In this document: in pieces, positions 1-7,695 of the stretch
Layout of the letters: the number at the start of each line of letters is the position of its first letter
Numbering within the stretch: position 1 is the stretch's first letter
Assembly (NCBI GenBank): GCA_031553565.1
Contig: JAVBLK010000019.1
Coordinates: 1 to 64,000 of the forward strand
Source of the DNA: JAVBLK01 sp031553565
GTDB lineage: Bacteria; Bacillota; Clostridia; Christensenellales; DUVY01
Length of the DNA stretch: 64,000 nt
Reading direction: 5' to 3'
Made by a program: the position numbers and the translations under genes
The notes under the pieces: generated by a model
Databases searched by the model: none
Seen by the model: the letters and a program-made list of their open reading frames with translations, nothing else
Told to the model about the DNA's origin: nothing

Positions 1-10
1 TTTAACGCCT

Positions 11-90
11 TGTCATTCTGAACGCAGTGAAGAATCTTGTAATTTAAGATCACCGTTGCCTTAAGATCCTTCGCTTTGCTCAGGATGACA
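11..90. repeat. R3 palindromic intergenic repeat, copy 1
   Basis: The left arm begins TGTCATTCTGAACGCAGTGA and the right arm ends TTTGCTCAGGATGACA; the arms are imperfect reverse complements over about 28 nt, so the unit can form one long hairpin. Repeats of this type (TGTCATTCTGA... / ...AGGATGACA) are common between genes in many bacterial genomes. No coding potential was seen. Confidence 0.7.
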
Positions 91-141
91 CCGCACTGCT
101 GTTTTTCTCCCGTTTTCTTTTCTTTTTAGCGGTTGACCTAA

Positions 142-183
142 GTAAACGCTGATTAAATGAGGCTATTTTGTTTCAGCGTTTAC
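142..183. repeat. R1 mini copy (42 bp)
   Basis: Short form of the R1 repeat with ends GTAAACGCTGATTAAA and TTTCAGCGTTTAC. It is preceded by CTAA (138-141) and followed by TGAA. It lies inside the duplicated intergenic block at the left edge of the window. Confidence 0.75.
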
Positions 184-242
184 TGAACCGCAACAGACTA
201 AAGTCGGTAGGTACGGAAAGCCGTCTAAAGGTATTAACGCCT

Positions 243-431
243 TGTCATTCTGAACGTAGGTGAAGAATCTTGTAATTATGAACGCAGTAAAAAATCTTGT
301 CATTCTGAACGCAGTGAAGAATCTTGTATTTAAGATCACCGTTGCCTTAAGATCCTTCGCGTTGCTCAGGATGACACCGCACTGCTGTTTTTCACCGTTG
401 CTTTAAGATCCTTCGCTTTGCTCAGGATGAC
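243..431. repeat. R3 palindromic repeats, rearranged copies
   Basis: Contains two left arms (from 243 and from 298) and two right arms (ending about 376 and 430) of the R3 repeat, in a partly tandem arrangement. Positions 61-161 are repeated almost exactly at 403-503, so a block of about 100 bp including the start of an R1 copy has been duplicated. No gene is visible in 1-556. Confidence 0.65.
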
Positions 432-483
432 ACCGCACTGCTGTTTTTCTCCCGTTTTCTTTTCTTTTTAGCGGTTGACCTAA

Positions 484-522
484 GTAAACGCTGATTAAAT
501 GAGATAAATTTTCAGTGGTTCC
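484..522. repeat. R1 mini copy, duplicated
   Basis: Begins GTAAACGCTGATTAAA and ends TTTTCAGTGGTTCC, flanked by CTAA (480-483) and TTAA (523-526). Its left half is part of the 101-bp duplication shared with 61-161; the right half differs. Confidence 0.7.
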
Positions 523-556
523 TTAAATTACCCGCGGCAAAAAAAGCAGTCCGGCG

Positions 557-745
557 TCATTCCTCAACGGTTATTACAGATACCGGGCAGTTGTCCTTTG
601 CGTCAACAGCGGCGGACAGATTATCTTTTGTCACCGCGCCGTACGCCTCAGCAAGGCCGTCGCCGCCCATCTTAAAGACCTCCGGGCAAAGTGTCTCGCA
701 TAGGCCGCAGCCGATGCAACCGCTTTTGTCTACGTTTGCTTTCAT
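557..745 (-). CDS. Ferredoxin, single [4Fe-4S] cluster
   Basis: Small soluble electron carrier of about 62 residues. The cluster motif CIGCGLCETLCPEVF near the N-terminus and a distal Cys-Pro (DNCPVSVI) match the single-cluster ferredoxins of Thermotoga and Clostridia (Cys-X2-Cys-X2-Cys ... Cys-Pro). A longer reading frame extends to 781, but ATG at 745 is preferred because AAAGGAGCG lies 10 nt upstream and the homologous N-terminus begins there. The gene stands alone and diverges from mntP. A 14-bp palindrome (888-901) lies just upstream of its likely promoter. It probably serves fermentative redox reactions; the specific partner cannot be told from context. Confidence 0.92.
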   Translation of the reverse strand: MKANVDKSGCIGCGLCETLCPEVFKMGGDGLAEAYGAVTKDNLSAAVDAKDNCPVSVITVEE

Positions 746-814
746 AGTTTTATCGCTCCTTTTGTAAATATCCGTCCGCAAAGCATGCAGTTTTTCATGT
801 TGATTTTTATATCC

Positions 815-840
815 GCGTTTAAAACTACCGTTTTAAACGC
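815..840. promoter_or_regulatory. Perfect 11-bp inverted repeat upstream of ferredoxin gene
   Basis: GCGTTTAAAAC - TACC - GTTTTAAACGC forms a perfect hairpin between the divergent ferredoxin and mntP genes, in the leader of the ferredoxin gene. No T-run follows on either strand, so it is not an obvious terminator. It could be an operator or a leader-RNA stem; function is unknown. Confidence 0.4.
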
Positions 841-887
841 TCCTTAGTATTGCATCAGTATTATATATTGTAAAGCATAATATATCA

Positions 888-901
888 GTTGCAATTGCAA
901 C
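888..901. promoter_or_regulatory. 14-bp palindrome, candidate operator
   Basis: GTTGCAATTGCAAC is perfectly self-complementary. On the minus strand it sits immediately upstream of a CTGATA-17-TATAAT promoter-like pair that could serve the ferredoxin gene. A repressor or activator site is an inference from position and symmetry only. Confidence 0.35.
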
Positions 902-956
902 ATTTATGCGGCAAAAAATATATTTTTCAGCGGATATTTCTTCGCATAGCAATCGA

Positions 957-986
957 TTGATATTTTTTGTCCGATATTGATATAAT
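957..986 (+). promoter_or_regulatory. Sigma-A-type promoter of mntP
   Basis: TTGATA (957-962), 18-bp spacer, TATAAT (981-986). The expected start of transcription is about 992-994 and the mntP ATG is at 998, so the 5' leader would be only about five bases, with no Shine-Dalgarno sequence. Confidence 0.65.
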
Positions 987-997
987 ATACTAGGCTT

Positions 998-1570
998 ATG
1001 AATTTTCTTACTATTGTGCTGATCGCACTGGGGCTTGCAATGGACGCCTTTGCGGTGTCGCTGTCAAGCGGCGTTATGATCAAGGAAAAGCGCGTCAAAC
1101 ACGCGCTTATTTTTGGAGCTTGCTTCGGGCTGTTCCAGTTCGCGATGCCCGTTTTGGGCTGGCTGCTGGGGACGACCTTTGCGGGCTATATTACCAGCTT
1201 CGATCACTGGATCGCCTTTTCGCTGCTGCTGTTCATAGGCGTTAAAATGCTGGTCGAGGCTTTAAGGAAAAAGAAGGACGGGGAGCCGCCGGACGGGACG
1301 AAATCAATTTTGCGCCCCGGCAATATGCTGCTGCTCGGCCTTGCGACCAGCATCGACGCGCTGGCGGTCGGGGTCAGCTTTGCAGTTATGGATCAGAACG
1401 TATGGATATCGTCCGCGGTAATCGGCGCGGTCGCGTTTATCCTTTCTGCGGCCGGCATATTTATCGGCGAGCGGCTGGGCAAGGCTTTCGGAAAGGCTGC
1501 CGGGATATTCGGCGGTCTGGTACTGATAGCGATAGGCGTAAAAATACTGCTTGAACACCTGCTGGCATGA
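998..1570 (+). CDS. mntP: Manganese efflux pump MntP
   Basis: Inner-membrane Mn2+ exporter of 190 residues, the usual family length. It has six hydrophobic segments arranged as two repeats. Each repeat carries the family's conserved Asp in a membrane segment: D16 in LAMDAFAVS and D120 in TSIDALAVG, matching the paired essential Asp residues of E. coli MntP. The start at 998 follows a good promoter almost directly and lacks a ribosome binding site. No yybP-ykoY manganese riboswitch could be recognised upstream, and the short leader leaves no room for one. It stands as a single gene, followed by a full R1 repeat. Confidence 0.93.
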   Translation: MNFLTIVLIALGLAMDAFAVSLSSGVMIKEKRVKHALIFGACFGLFQFAMPVLGWLLGTTFAGYITSFDHWIAFSLLLFIGVKMLVEALRKKKDGEPPDGTKSILRPGNMLLLGLATSIDALAVGVSFAVMDQNVWISSAVIGAVAFILSAAGIFIGERLGKAFGKAAGIFGGLVLIAIGVKILLEHLLA

Positions 1571-1579
1571 AACGTTTAA

Positions 1580-1737
1580 GGAAACGATGAATAAATGAGG
1601 TAAATTTAGAGCAAGTATTTTTCAGCATGAAAACGGCTTGTTTTTGCAGCAAATAGTAGAACTATTGGCAAAAAAAGAAGATGTTTTCAGGTGGAAAAGA
1701 CGCCGCTGTAAATTATATCAAATTATTCAGCGGTTCC
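1580..1737. mobile_element. R1 MITE-like repeat, full copy (158 bp)
   Basis: Ends GGAAACGATGAATAAATG and AATTATTCAGCGGTTCC are inverted repeats. The element is flanked by perfect TTAA direct repeats (1576-1579 and 1738-1741). It is in the opposite orientation to the copies at 7809 and 27638. No open reading frame. Confidence 0.8.
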
Positions 1738-1795
1738 TTAACTTCGTAAAACAAGCGGCATAATCAAAGCTTTAAACCGGTGCTAGCAATAAAAT

Positions 1796-3370
1796 ATGAA
1801 AAAGACCAGAGTTTCAAAAAAAGAGAAAGACGAGAAGATCCGGAAACTGCGGCGCGCGACCGAGGGCTCTAAGCTCATGCGCAGGCGCGTGCTTTTTTCG
1901 ATATTTATGGTGCAGATTTTATTTTTCTTCGCCATAAGTTTTCTGTTGGGCAGTTACCTTGGGATATACTTCACCTCCTTTTATTTCCTGGGCGTCCTTG
2001 CGCTTAACATCATACTGGTGCTGTATATCCTGACCTCCAGCCGCCATCCCGCGTACAAGCTTTCCTGGACAATTTTTGTGACGTTATTTTCGCCTATATC
2101 GACGTTATTTTATATTTTCTTTTGCGTGATCTTCAAGCCGCGCAAGATGATAAAACAGATGGACCATGCGGTAAGAGGCGCATGGGAATACTTATGCTCG
2201 GATGTCAGGACAGGGGATACGCGGCTTGACGCGAATATCGATTATTTCAAAAGTACGTCGGGCTTTGTTCCGTATCTTAATTCAGACGTCGTATATTACG
2301 ACTTTATCGATAAGCTGCACAAGGACATTTTAAAGGAATTAAAGAAGGCCGAAAAGTATATTTTTATGGAATTTTTTATTTTCCACGACGGCTTTATGTT
2401 GAACGATATCTTAGAGATACTCTATAAAAAAGCGGCGGCGGGCGTGGACGTCAGGCTGATTTACGACGGCATGGGCTCCTACGGTACGCTGTCAAGAAAA
2501 ACCAGAAATGAAATGAAGGCGGGCGGCATCAAGATCAAGATTTTCAACAAGATGCGCATGGCGTTCAATATCTTCCAAAACTACCGCGACCACAGAAAAA
2601 TCATTGTGGTGGACGGCCGCGTTGCCGTGACGGGCGGCTTCAATATCGGCGACGAGTATATCAACAAGCAAAAAAAATTCGGGACGTGGAAGGACACAGG
2701 GGTCATGGTCCGCGGCGAGGCCGTGTTCAGCTTTACCGTTATGTTTTTAAGGATGTGGCAGCTGATAAGTAAGGAGCCGGTCGATTTTTCCGCCTATCGC
2801 GACACAGTGCCGGTAAAAACAAACGGGATTGTCCTGCCGTACGGCGACAGCCCTGCCAATTCGCACAACCCCGGCCACGGCACTTACCTGAATATAATCA
2901 ACGGCGCGCAAAAATATGTGTGGATACAGACCCCGTACCTTATTATCGACTACGAGCTGTTGACCGCACTGATCAACCGCGCGCTCTCAGGCGTGGACGT
3001 GCGAATAATCACGCCCGGCATCCCCGACAAGAAGGCCGCTTTCCTTGCGACCCGCTCGTACTTTAAACAGCTCATCTCGGCAGGAGTTAAAATATACGAA
3101 TACTCGCCGGGCTTTATCCATTCAAAGGTTTGTTTATCCGACGATATCTGCGCCGTGGTCGGCTCGATAAATTTCGATTTCCGCAGTATGTATCAGCAGT
3201 TCGAGTCCGCCGTATACATGACGGGGGCAAGCGCGGTCTACGATATCCGGGCGGATTTTGACGGGCTGTTTGATAATGTGTGCCGGCAGCTGACCCTTGA
3301 CGACTGCAAAACCAGCTTGTTTACAAACCTTATCACCAGCTTTCTGATTCTATTCTCGCCGCTGATGTAG
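1796..3370 (+). CDS. cls: Cardiolipin synthase (phospholipase D superfamily)
   Basis: Membrane enzyme that joins two phosphatidylglycerol molecules into cardiolipin. The 524-residue protein starts with a basic stretch and about three membrane segments (residues 30-115). Two phospholipase D domains follow, each with an HKD motif: H266-R-K with D in IIVVDG followed by GGFNIGDEY, and H442-S-K with D in VCLSDD followed by GSINFDFRS. Length and layout fit the ClsA family. It begins about 60 bp after an R1 repeat and shows no clear Shine-Dalgarno. It converges on the LysM/CAP gene, with a strong hairpin (3428-3454) between them. Confidence 0.93.
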   Translation: MKKTRVSKKEKDEKIRKLRRATEGSKLMRRRVLFSIFMVQILFFFAISFLLGSYLGIYFTSFYFLGVLALNIILVLYILTSSRHPAYKLSWTIFVTLFSPISTLFYIFFCVIFKPRKMIKQMDHAVRGAWEYLCSDVRTGDTRLDANIDYFKSTSGFVPYLNSDVVYYDFIDKLHKDILKELKKAEKYIFMEFFIFHDGFMLNDILEILYKKAAAGVDVRLIYDGMGSYGTLSRKTRNEMKAGGIKIKIFNKMRMAFNIFQNYRDHRKIIVVDGRVAVTGGFNIGDEYINKQKKFGTWKDTGVMVRGEAVFSFTVMFLRMWQLISKEPVDFSAYRDTVPVKTNGIVLPYGDSPANSHNPGHGTYLNIINGAQKYVWIQTPYLIIDYELLTALINRALSGVDVRIITPGIPDKKAAFLATRSYFKQLISAGVKIYEYSPGFIHSKVCLSDDICAVVGSINFDFRSMYQQFESAVYMTGASAVYDIRADFDGLFDNVCRQLTLDDCKTSLFTNLITSFLILFSPLM

Positions 3371-3427
3371 CGCTTAGCGCTGCCGCACGGCTGCCGATCC
3401 TTTTGGAAGGTACTGACCGGAAAACAG

Positions 3428-3454
3428 CGCCGCCCCGATCTTTTCGGGGCGGCG
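3428..3454. terminator. GC-rich hairpin between convergent genes
   Basis: CGCCGCCCCGA - TCTTT - TCGGGGCGGCG is a perfect 11-bp stem between the 3' ends of cls and the minus-strand CAP gene. No T-run follows immediately, although a short one lies at 3464-3469, so termination from cls is plausible but not certain. Confidence 0.5.
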
Positions 3455-3488
3455 GCAACAGGCTTTTTTATATATGCGTGGGATATTC

Positions 3489-4253
3489 CTACAACGGCTT
3501 TAAAAACATTTGTGTCCAATACAGCGTCCCGTTGCTTTTTTTTGCGGCTCCGACGCCGATTTCTGTGACAGTCTTACTCATAATATTAGCCTTGTGTCCG
3601 GCCGAGTTCATCCAGGAGTTCATTACTGCCTGCGCGGTCTTTTGCCCGTAAGCGATATTTTCAGCGGCAGAGGAGAATCTAAGGCCGTACTTTTCCATCA
3701 TTTTAAAGGGGGAGCCGTATACGGGCGAGGTATGCGAAAAGTAATTATTATCTATCATATCCTGCGACTTGATACGCGCAACGCGCGCCGCCTGCCAGTT
3801 GTTTTTGAGTGCGGAAAGACCCGCGCTTGCGCGTGCCTGGTTGACCAGGCGCACGACCTCGTTTTCCAGTGTTTTCAGCGGCGAAGCTTCCGGGATATTG
3901 ATTTTCTGGCCGACAGTGATCATCGCCGCGTTCTTGATCTGCGGATTTGCTTTCATCAACTCGTCCAGGCCGATCTCGTACCGCTCGGCGATCTTCCACA
4001 TGCTGTCGCCGGGCTTTACCGTGTACGCAGTTGACTGTAAGGAGGAAAGCAGCAGGTCGGGGATTTCATCCGAAGTTTCTTTTACTTGAAAAATTTCATG
4101 CGGCATAACGGGGTCAGCCGTATACTCACAGGCCGGGCCTATTTCTTCACCGGCGGCGCAAGCGGCAGTGCCGATAAACGATCCGCCGCAAAAAAACGCA
4201 GCGCAGCAAAAAAAGCTTAAGATAAGCGCGTTTGGAATGATTTTACCTTTCAT
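3489..4253 (-). CDS. Secreted LysM and CAP/SCP-domain protein
   Basis: Exported cell-wall-associated protein of about 254 residues. It has an N-terminal signal peptide (residues 1-30, ending near TAACAA), a LysM peptidoglycan-binding domain (YTVKPGDSMWKIAERYEIG..., roughly 55-110) and a C-terminal CAP (YkwD-like) domain from about 130 with NYFSHTSP, AENIAYG and NSWMNSAGHKANIM. This resembles the SafA/YkwD-type proteins linked to spore or cell-wall layers in Bacillota, which fits its position beside sigK. The start at 4253 is chosen because GAGGT lies 7-8 nt upstream; the frame opens further to 4289. The biochemical activity of bacterial CAP domains is not settled. Confidence 0.88.
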   Translation of the reverse strand: MKGKIIPNALILSFFCCAAFFCGGSFIGTAACAAGEEIGPACEYTADPVMPHEIFQVKETSDEIPDLLLSSLQSTAYTVKPGDSMWKIAERYEIGLDELMKANPQIKNAAMITVGQKINIPEASPLKTLENEVVRLVNQARASAGLSALKNNWQAARVARIKSQDMIDNNYFSHTSPVYGSPFKMMEKYGLRFSSAAENIAYGQKTAQAVMNSWMNSAGHKANIMSKTVTEIGVGAAKKSNGTLYWTQMFLKPL

Positions 4254-4326
4254 AGTTTTTACCTCATAGTTATTATCGGGTAAAAACACATAAAATATAC
4301 GGTTTTACGTATGAGCCTTAGGCGCC

Positions 4327-5031
4327 TCAATCGATATACAGATCGTTCTTCCTCAATTCATCGGAAATCTTTTTTATGGCTTTTTTCTCAATGCGCGAAA
4401 TGTAGCTGCGCGATATATCTATCATTTTTGCGACCTCTCGCTGCGTCAGCCCTTCATTTCCGTCAAAGCCGTAACGCAAGCCGATTATCTTATATTCGCG
4501 CTCGGATAAAACCTTCTTGATCAGGGCGTACATTTTGTCGGTCAATATCCCGTTCTCGACCTGTTTTAAGACGCTTTCCTCCTTGACGCTGATAATATCG
4601 ATAAGTGTGATATCGTTGCCGTCGCGGTCGGTGCCGACGTTTTCCTGAAGCGACAGCGTGGCCTTATGCTTTTTATTGGCGCGGATATGCATAAGTATCT
4701 CGTTCTGGATGCAGCGCGCGGCATAAGTCGCCAGCTGGCTGCCCTTGTCGTACTCGAAGGTATTGATCGCTTTTATCAGTCCTATGCTGCCGACGCTGAT
4801 CATATCGTCCACCTCGGCGGCGTTGTTGAATTTTTTGACGATATGCGCGACAAGCCGCAAATTCCGCTGTATCAAAATGTCGCGCGCCTCCATATCGCCG
4901 GCCTTTGCCTTCATCATATATACGCGCTCCTCCTCGTGTGAAAGGGGTTTGGGAAAGCTCCCCTTGTTGTTTATGTACGACGTGAACAAGAGGATCTTGT
5001 TCAAAAACGTGAAAAAGCTTTCAACTATCAT
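4327..5031 (-). CDS. sigK: Sporulation sigma factor SigK
   Basis: Late mother-cell sigma factor of about 234 residues. It has region 2 (LIQRNLRLVAHIVKKF, DDMISVGSIGLIKAINTFEYDKGSQLATYAARCIQNEILMH... in summary form) and region 4 (LTQREVAKMIDISRSYISRIEKKA). The N-terminus MIVESFFTFLNKILLFTSYI is the hydrophobic pro-sequence expected of pro-SigK, which is removed by an intramembrane protease. The gene is uninterrupted, so no skin-type element splits it here. The start at 5031 matches the pro-SigK N-terminus; no convincing ribosome binding site is seen there, and ATG at 5064 is an alternative. It indicates an endospore-forming lineage. Confidence 0.9.
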   Translation of the reverse strand: MIVESFFTFLNKILLFTSYINNKGSFPKPLSHEEERVYMMKAKAGDMEARDILIQRNLRLVAHIVKKFNNAAEVDDMISVGSIGLIKAINTFEYDKGSQLATYAARCIQNEILMHIRANKKHKATLSLQENVGTDRDGNDITLIDIISVKEESVLKQVENGILTDKMYALIKKVLSEREYKIIGLRYGFDGNEGLTQREVAKMIDISRSYISRIEKKAIKKISDELRKNDLYID

Positions 5032-5145
5032 AATGGAATATGTATATGTCGGAATATGTCGCATTTTGCCTGTCCCAAAAAATATGTTTTGACTTGCGGC
5101 CGGGCAGTGAAATGACATATATTGACAATTACGAAACTCGCCGGC

Positions 5146-5174
5146 TTGACAAAAGCGTTAATCGGTGCTAAACT
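5146..5174 (+). promoter_or_regulatory. Promoter of the RNase P RNA gene
   Basis: TTGACA (5146-5151), 17-bp spacer, TAAACT (5169-5174). Transcription would start about 5181, which is where the RNase P RNA begins. A second TTGACA lies at 5122-5127. Confidence 0.7.
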
Positions 5175-5180
5175 TACGAA

Positions 5181-5677
5181 ACGAGAGCCGGACAGGCGTA
5201 CGCGTCCCTTATCGGGGCGAGGAAAGTCCGGGCATCGCAGGGCAGGGTGCCGGCTAATTACCGGCGGGGGCGACCTCAGGGAAAGTGCAACAGAAAAGTA
5301 CCGCCCACATACCGGGCGGCTGTAAAAATTTATTTTTCTGCGGATGGATTTTTGAGGATAAAACGAGCTGAAAGCGGAACCTGTAGCCGGAGGTTACAGG
5401 CGAGCATTTCAGAACTTTTTAGACCAAAAAGACGCCGAAGAAATATGAATTTTTACAGTCTTCCGGTATCAGTAGGTAAGGGTGAAAAGGCAGGGTAAGA
5501 GCCTACCTTGACGCCGGCGACGGCGTCAGACATGTAAACCCCATCCGATGCAAGGTAACTAAGGACACTAAGGCTGCCCGCCGTCCTTAAGACTACACCG
5601 CTTGAACCCGTTGGCAACAGCGGGTCCAGATAGATGTGCGCTTGATACAGAACCCGGCTTACAGTCCGGCCTCTCGA
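5181..5677 (+). ncRNA. rnpB: RNase P RNA (type A) with extended P12
   Basis: Catalytic RNA that matures tRNA 5' ends. Diagnostic conserved blocks appear in order: GAGGAAAGTCCGGGC (P4 5' strand, about 5218-5233), GTGCAACAGAAA, GGTAAGGGTGAAAAGG, GGGTAAGAGCCTACC, and near the 3' end AGATAGATG and ACAGAACCCGGCTTACAG. The 5' end ACGAGAGCCGG pairs with the 3' end CCGGCCTCTCG, which fixes both boundaries. Between the P11 side and GGTAAGGGTG the molecule carries about 150 nt in place of the short P12 hairpin of E. coli, making the RNA nearly 500 nt. Small reading frames across this region are spurious. Confidence 0.95.
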
Positions 5678-5682
5678 TTTAT

Positions 5683-5713
5683 CAGAACGCCCCCGAAAAA
5701 CGGGGGCGTTCTG
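5683..5713 (+). terminator. Rho-independent terminator of rnpB
   Basis: CAGAACGCCCCCG - AAAAA - CGGGGGCGTTCTG is a perfect 13-bp stem starting six bases after the mature 3' end of the RNase P RNA. It is followed by a weakly T-rich stretch. Confidence 0.85.
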
Positions 5714-5752
5714 CTTATATTGTATACGGGAAATCCCGCAACAAACGGTTGC

Positions 5753-5781
5753 TTGTAAAAAGGTGTTTATGCAGTTATACT
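5753..5781 (+). promoter_or_regulatory. Promoter of the XRE/zinc-ribbon regulator
   Basis: TTGTAA (5753-5758), 17-bp spacer, TATACT (5776-5781), about 55 bp upstream of the ATG at 5837. Confidence 0.6.
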
Positions 5782-5836
5782 TTATATAAGTGAAAGTCTA
5801 TGTTGACCGGTATTGTTCTGAAGAAGGAGCGTAAAA

Positions 5837-6301
5837 ATGGAACGGAATATTTTTAAGGATATCAGGGAAAAGAACGGGATGTCGCAGGAGGAAATGGCGG
5901 CGAGGCTGTTTGTGACGCGCCAGGCTGTGTCAAGATGGGAAAACGGCGATACGATGCCGAATATCGACACCCTGAAGAGGATATCGACAGAGTTCGGCGT
6001 GCCCGCAAACGAATTGCTGGGCTTGGAGAATGCGGCGTTTTGCCAAAGCTGCGGTATGGATCTTAAAGCGCCGGAGGATTTCGGGTCAAGTAAGGACGGC
6101 GGCATACACGCCGAATATTGTAAATACTGTATGCAGAAAGGCTCGTTTACTTCCGAAAGGACGATTGATGAAATGGTAGAGACGAATTTGAAGTTCCTTG
6201 ATGAATATAATGCTGAAAAAGGCCTTGATTTTACGCCGGAACAGGCGAGGGTCGAGCTTAGAAAATACCTGGCCACGCTGAAGAGATGGAAAAACGGCTA
6301 A
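5837..6301 (+). CDS. XRE-family regulator with C-terminal zinc ribbon
   Basis: Protein of 154 residues. The N-terminal HTH_3 domain (residues 5-60) reads IREKNGMSQEEMAARLFVTRQAVSRWENG, a typical Cro/CI-like DNA-binding helix-turn-helix. A zinc ribbon with two CXXC pairs (CQSCGMDL about 71-78, CKYCMQKG about 97-104) and a helical tail follow; this HTH plus Zn_ribbon_2 arrangement is common in Clostridia. AAGGAGCG lies 5-6 nt before the ATG. The TAA stop codon is part of the CTAA direct repeat that flanks an R1 mini copy. Target genes are unknown; it stands alone. Confidence 0.85.
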   Translation: MERNIFKDIREKNGMSQEEMAARLFVTRQAVSRWENGDTMPNIDTLKRISTEFGVPANELLGLENAAFCQSCGMDLKAPEDFGSSKDGGIHAEYCKYCMQKGSFTSERTIDEMVETNLKFLDEYNAEKGLDFTPEQARVELRKYLATLKRWKNG

Positions 6302-6342
6302 GGAACCGCTGAATAATTCGATATAATTTATTCATCGCTTCC
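6302..6342. mobile_element. R1 mini copy (41 bp) at a stop codon
   Basis: Ends GGAACCGCTGAATAA and TTATTCATCGCTTCC. Perfect CTAA direct repeats flank it (6298-6301 and 6343-6346), and the left one contains the stop codon of the preceding gene. The whole unit is one hairpin and could also affect the 3' end of that transcript. Confidence 0.8.
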
Positions 6343-6470
6343 CTAACCATTTTTTTTGTGCGCCAAAGCCGGGCAAAGAAATATTTCAGGGCGGGCAGGC
6401 TGCGTTTGCGTATATTTTAATACGCTTTTACAAACCATATTTATACAAAGCATAAATGAGGTTTGTGATT

Positions 6471-7649
6471 ATGAAAAGACTATCGTTCAAAAGCAAAATA
6501 CTTGTTTTCGCCGCGGCGGCTCTTACCGTATTCGGCGCGGGCGCCGGGGCAATCAATTCCGCCATCGCCGCCGACAGCGTCAATATGGGCATATCCTCGC
6601 GCGGGGCGTACCTTATGGATTACAAGACCGGTACGCCTATATTTGAATATAAGGCGACCGACCGGCACCCGATAGCCAGTATGGTTAAGATCATGACGCT
6701 TAACCTGATATATGAGGCGGCGGACGCTGGCAAGTTCGGGTTTGACGACATGGTGACCGTCAGCCAGAACGCCGCAGGGATGGGCGGCAGCCAGGCGTTT
6801 TTGGATGCGCATAAGCAATACAAGATAGACGACCTTATCACTGCTATTACGATCGCCTCGGCAAACGACGCCTGCGTGGCTATGGCCGAGCACATAGACG
6901 GCAGTGTCGAAGGCTTTGTGGATTCCATGAATAAACGCGCCGCAGAATTAGGTATGGAGAACACAAAATTTACCAACTGCACGGGCCTGCCCACCGACGA
7001 AAAGCAGTTTTCATGCGCAAGGGACGCCGGGATAATGCTGCGCGCGCTTATTTCGCATCCGCATTACTTCAAATATTCGACCATCTGGATGAAGGATCTT
7101 AATCACGACGGCGGCAGGGTAACGGGGCTTACCAACACCAACAAGCTGATACGTTTTTACGAGGGCTGCGACGGCGGCAAAACCGGCTTCACCAACGAGG
7201 CTATGCACTGTCTGGCGGCAACCGCGGTAAGAAACGGCATGAGGCTTATATCGGTCGTTATCGGCGCGAACGATTCTAAAACCCGCTTCGCGGAAGTAAG
7301 CAAGCAGTTCAATTACGGCTTTGCGAATTACGCGAACAAGACGGTTGTGGAAAAGGACGCGCCCGTTGAAAGCCCGATAGCGGTCAGCGCGGGCAAAGCA
7401 AAATGTGTTACGGCAAGGACGGCGTCAGGCTTCACAGTGTTCGGCTCTAAGTCCGAAGCCGGCAAGGGCATAACCACAGAAACTGTGATCAATGAGCTGC
7501 GCGCTCCGGTCTATAAGGACAGCATTGTCGGCAAAATGAAGATCTTTAAGGACGGCAAGGAAATAGGCTCGGTCGATCTTATCGCGAACGAGGAGGTCTT
7601 AAAAAAGACATTCGGCGACGCGTGGGGCGATCTGCTGCATATGTGGTAA
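6471..7649 (+). CDS. D-alanyl-D-alanine carboxypeptidase (DacF/PBP5 type)
   Basis: Low-molecular-mass penicillin-binding protein that trims the terminal D-Ala from peptidoglycan stem peptides. The 392-residue protein has a signal peptide (residues 1-36, ending near NSAIAA). All three active-site motifs are present: S70-M-V-K73, S130-A-N132 and K237-T-G. A C-terminal beta-rich PBP5-like domain (about 295-385) follows. Start 6471 is preferred to 6456 because TGAGGT sits 8 nt upstream of it. Monocistronic, ending at a clear terminator. A sporulation role (DacF) is possible but the sequence alone does not show it. Confidence 0.92.
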   Translation: MKRLSFKSKILVFAAAALTVFGAGAGAINSAIAADSVNMGISSRGAYLMDYKTGTPIFEYKATDRHPIASMVKIMTLNLIYEAADAGKFGFDDMVTVSQNAAGMGGSQAFLDAHKQYKIDDLITAITIASANDACVAMAEHIDGSVEGFVDSMNKRAAELGMENTKFTNCTGLPTDEKQFSCARDAGIMLRALISHPHYFKYSTIWMKDLNHDGGRVTGLTNTNKLIRFYEGCDGGKTGFTNEAMHCLAATAVRNGMRLISVVIGANDSKTRFAEVSKQFNYGFANYANKTVVEKDAPVESPIAVSAGKAKCVTARTASGFTVFGSKSEAGKGITTETVINELRAPVYKDSIVGKMKIFKDGKEIGSVDLIANEEVLKKTFGDAWGDLLHMW

Positions 7650-7695
7650 AACATTTCGTCCTTCTCTTTGGAAAGAATGTATAAGACCCGTCATA

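Noticed and set aside
780..997. Manganese (yybP-ykoY) riboswitch before mntP
   Set aside because: The promoter lies only about 11 bp before the ATG, leaving no room for a leader RNA, and the conserved riboswitch loops were not found.
4327..5031. Possible interruption of sigK by a skin-type prophage
   Set aside because: The frame is continuous from the pro-sequence to region 4, so no element interrupts it.
5122..5793. Several short plus-strand reading frames (67, 83 and 63 codons)
   Set aside because: They lie across the RNase P RNA gene and its terminator and have no protein-like features.
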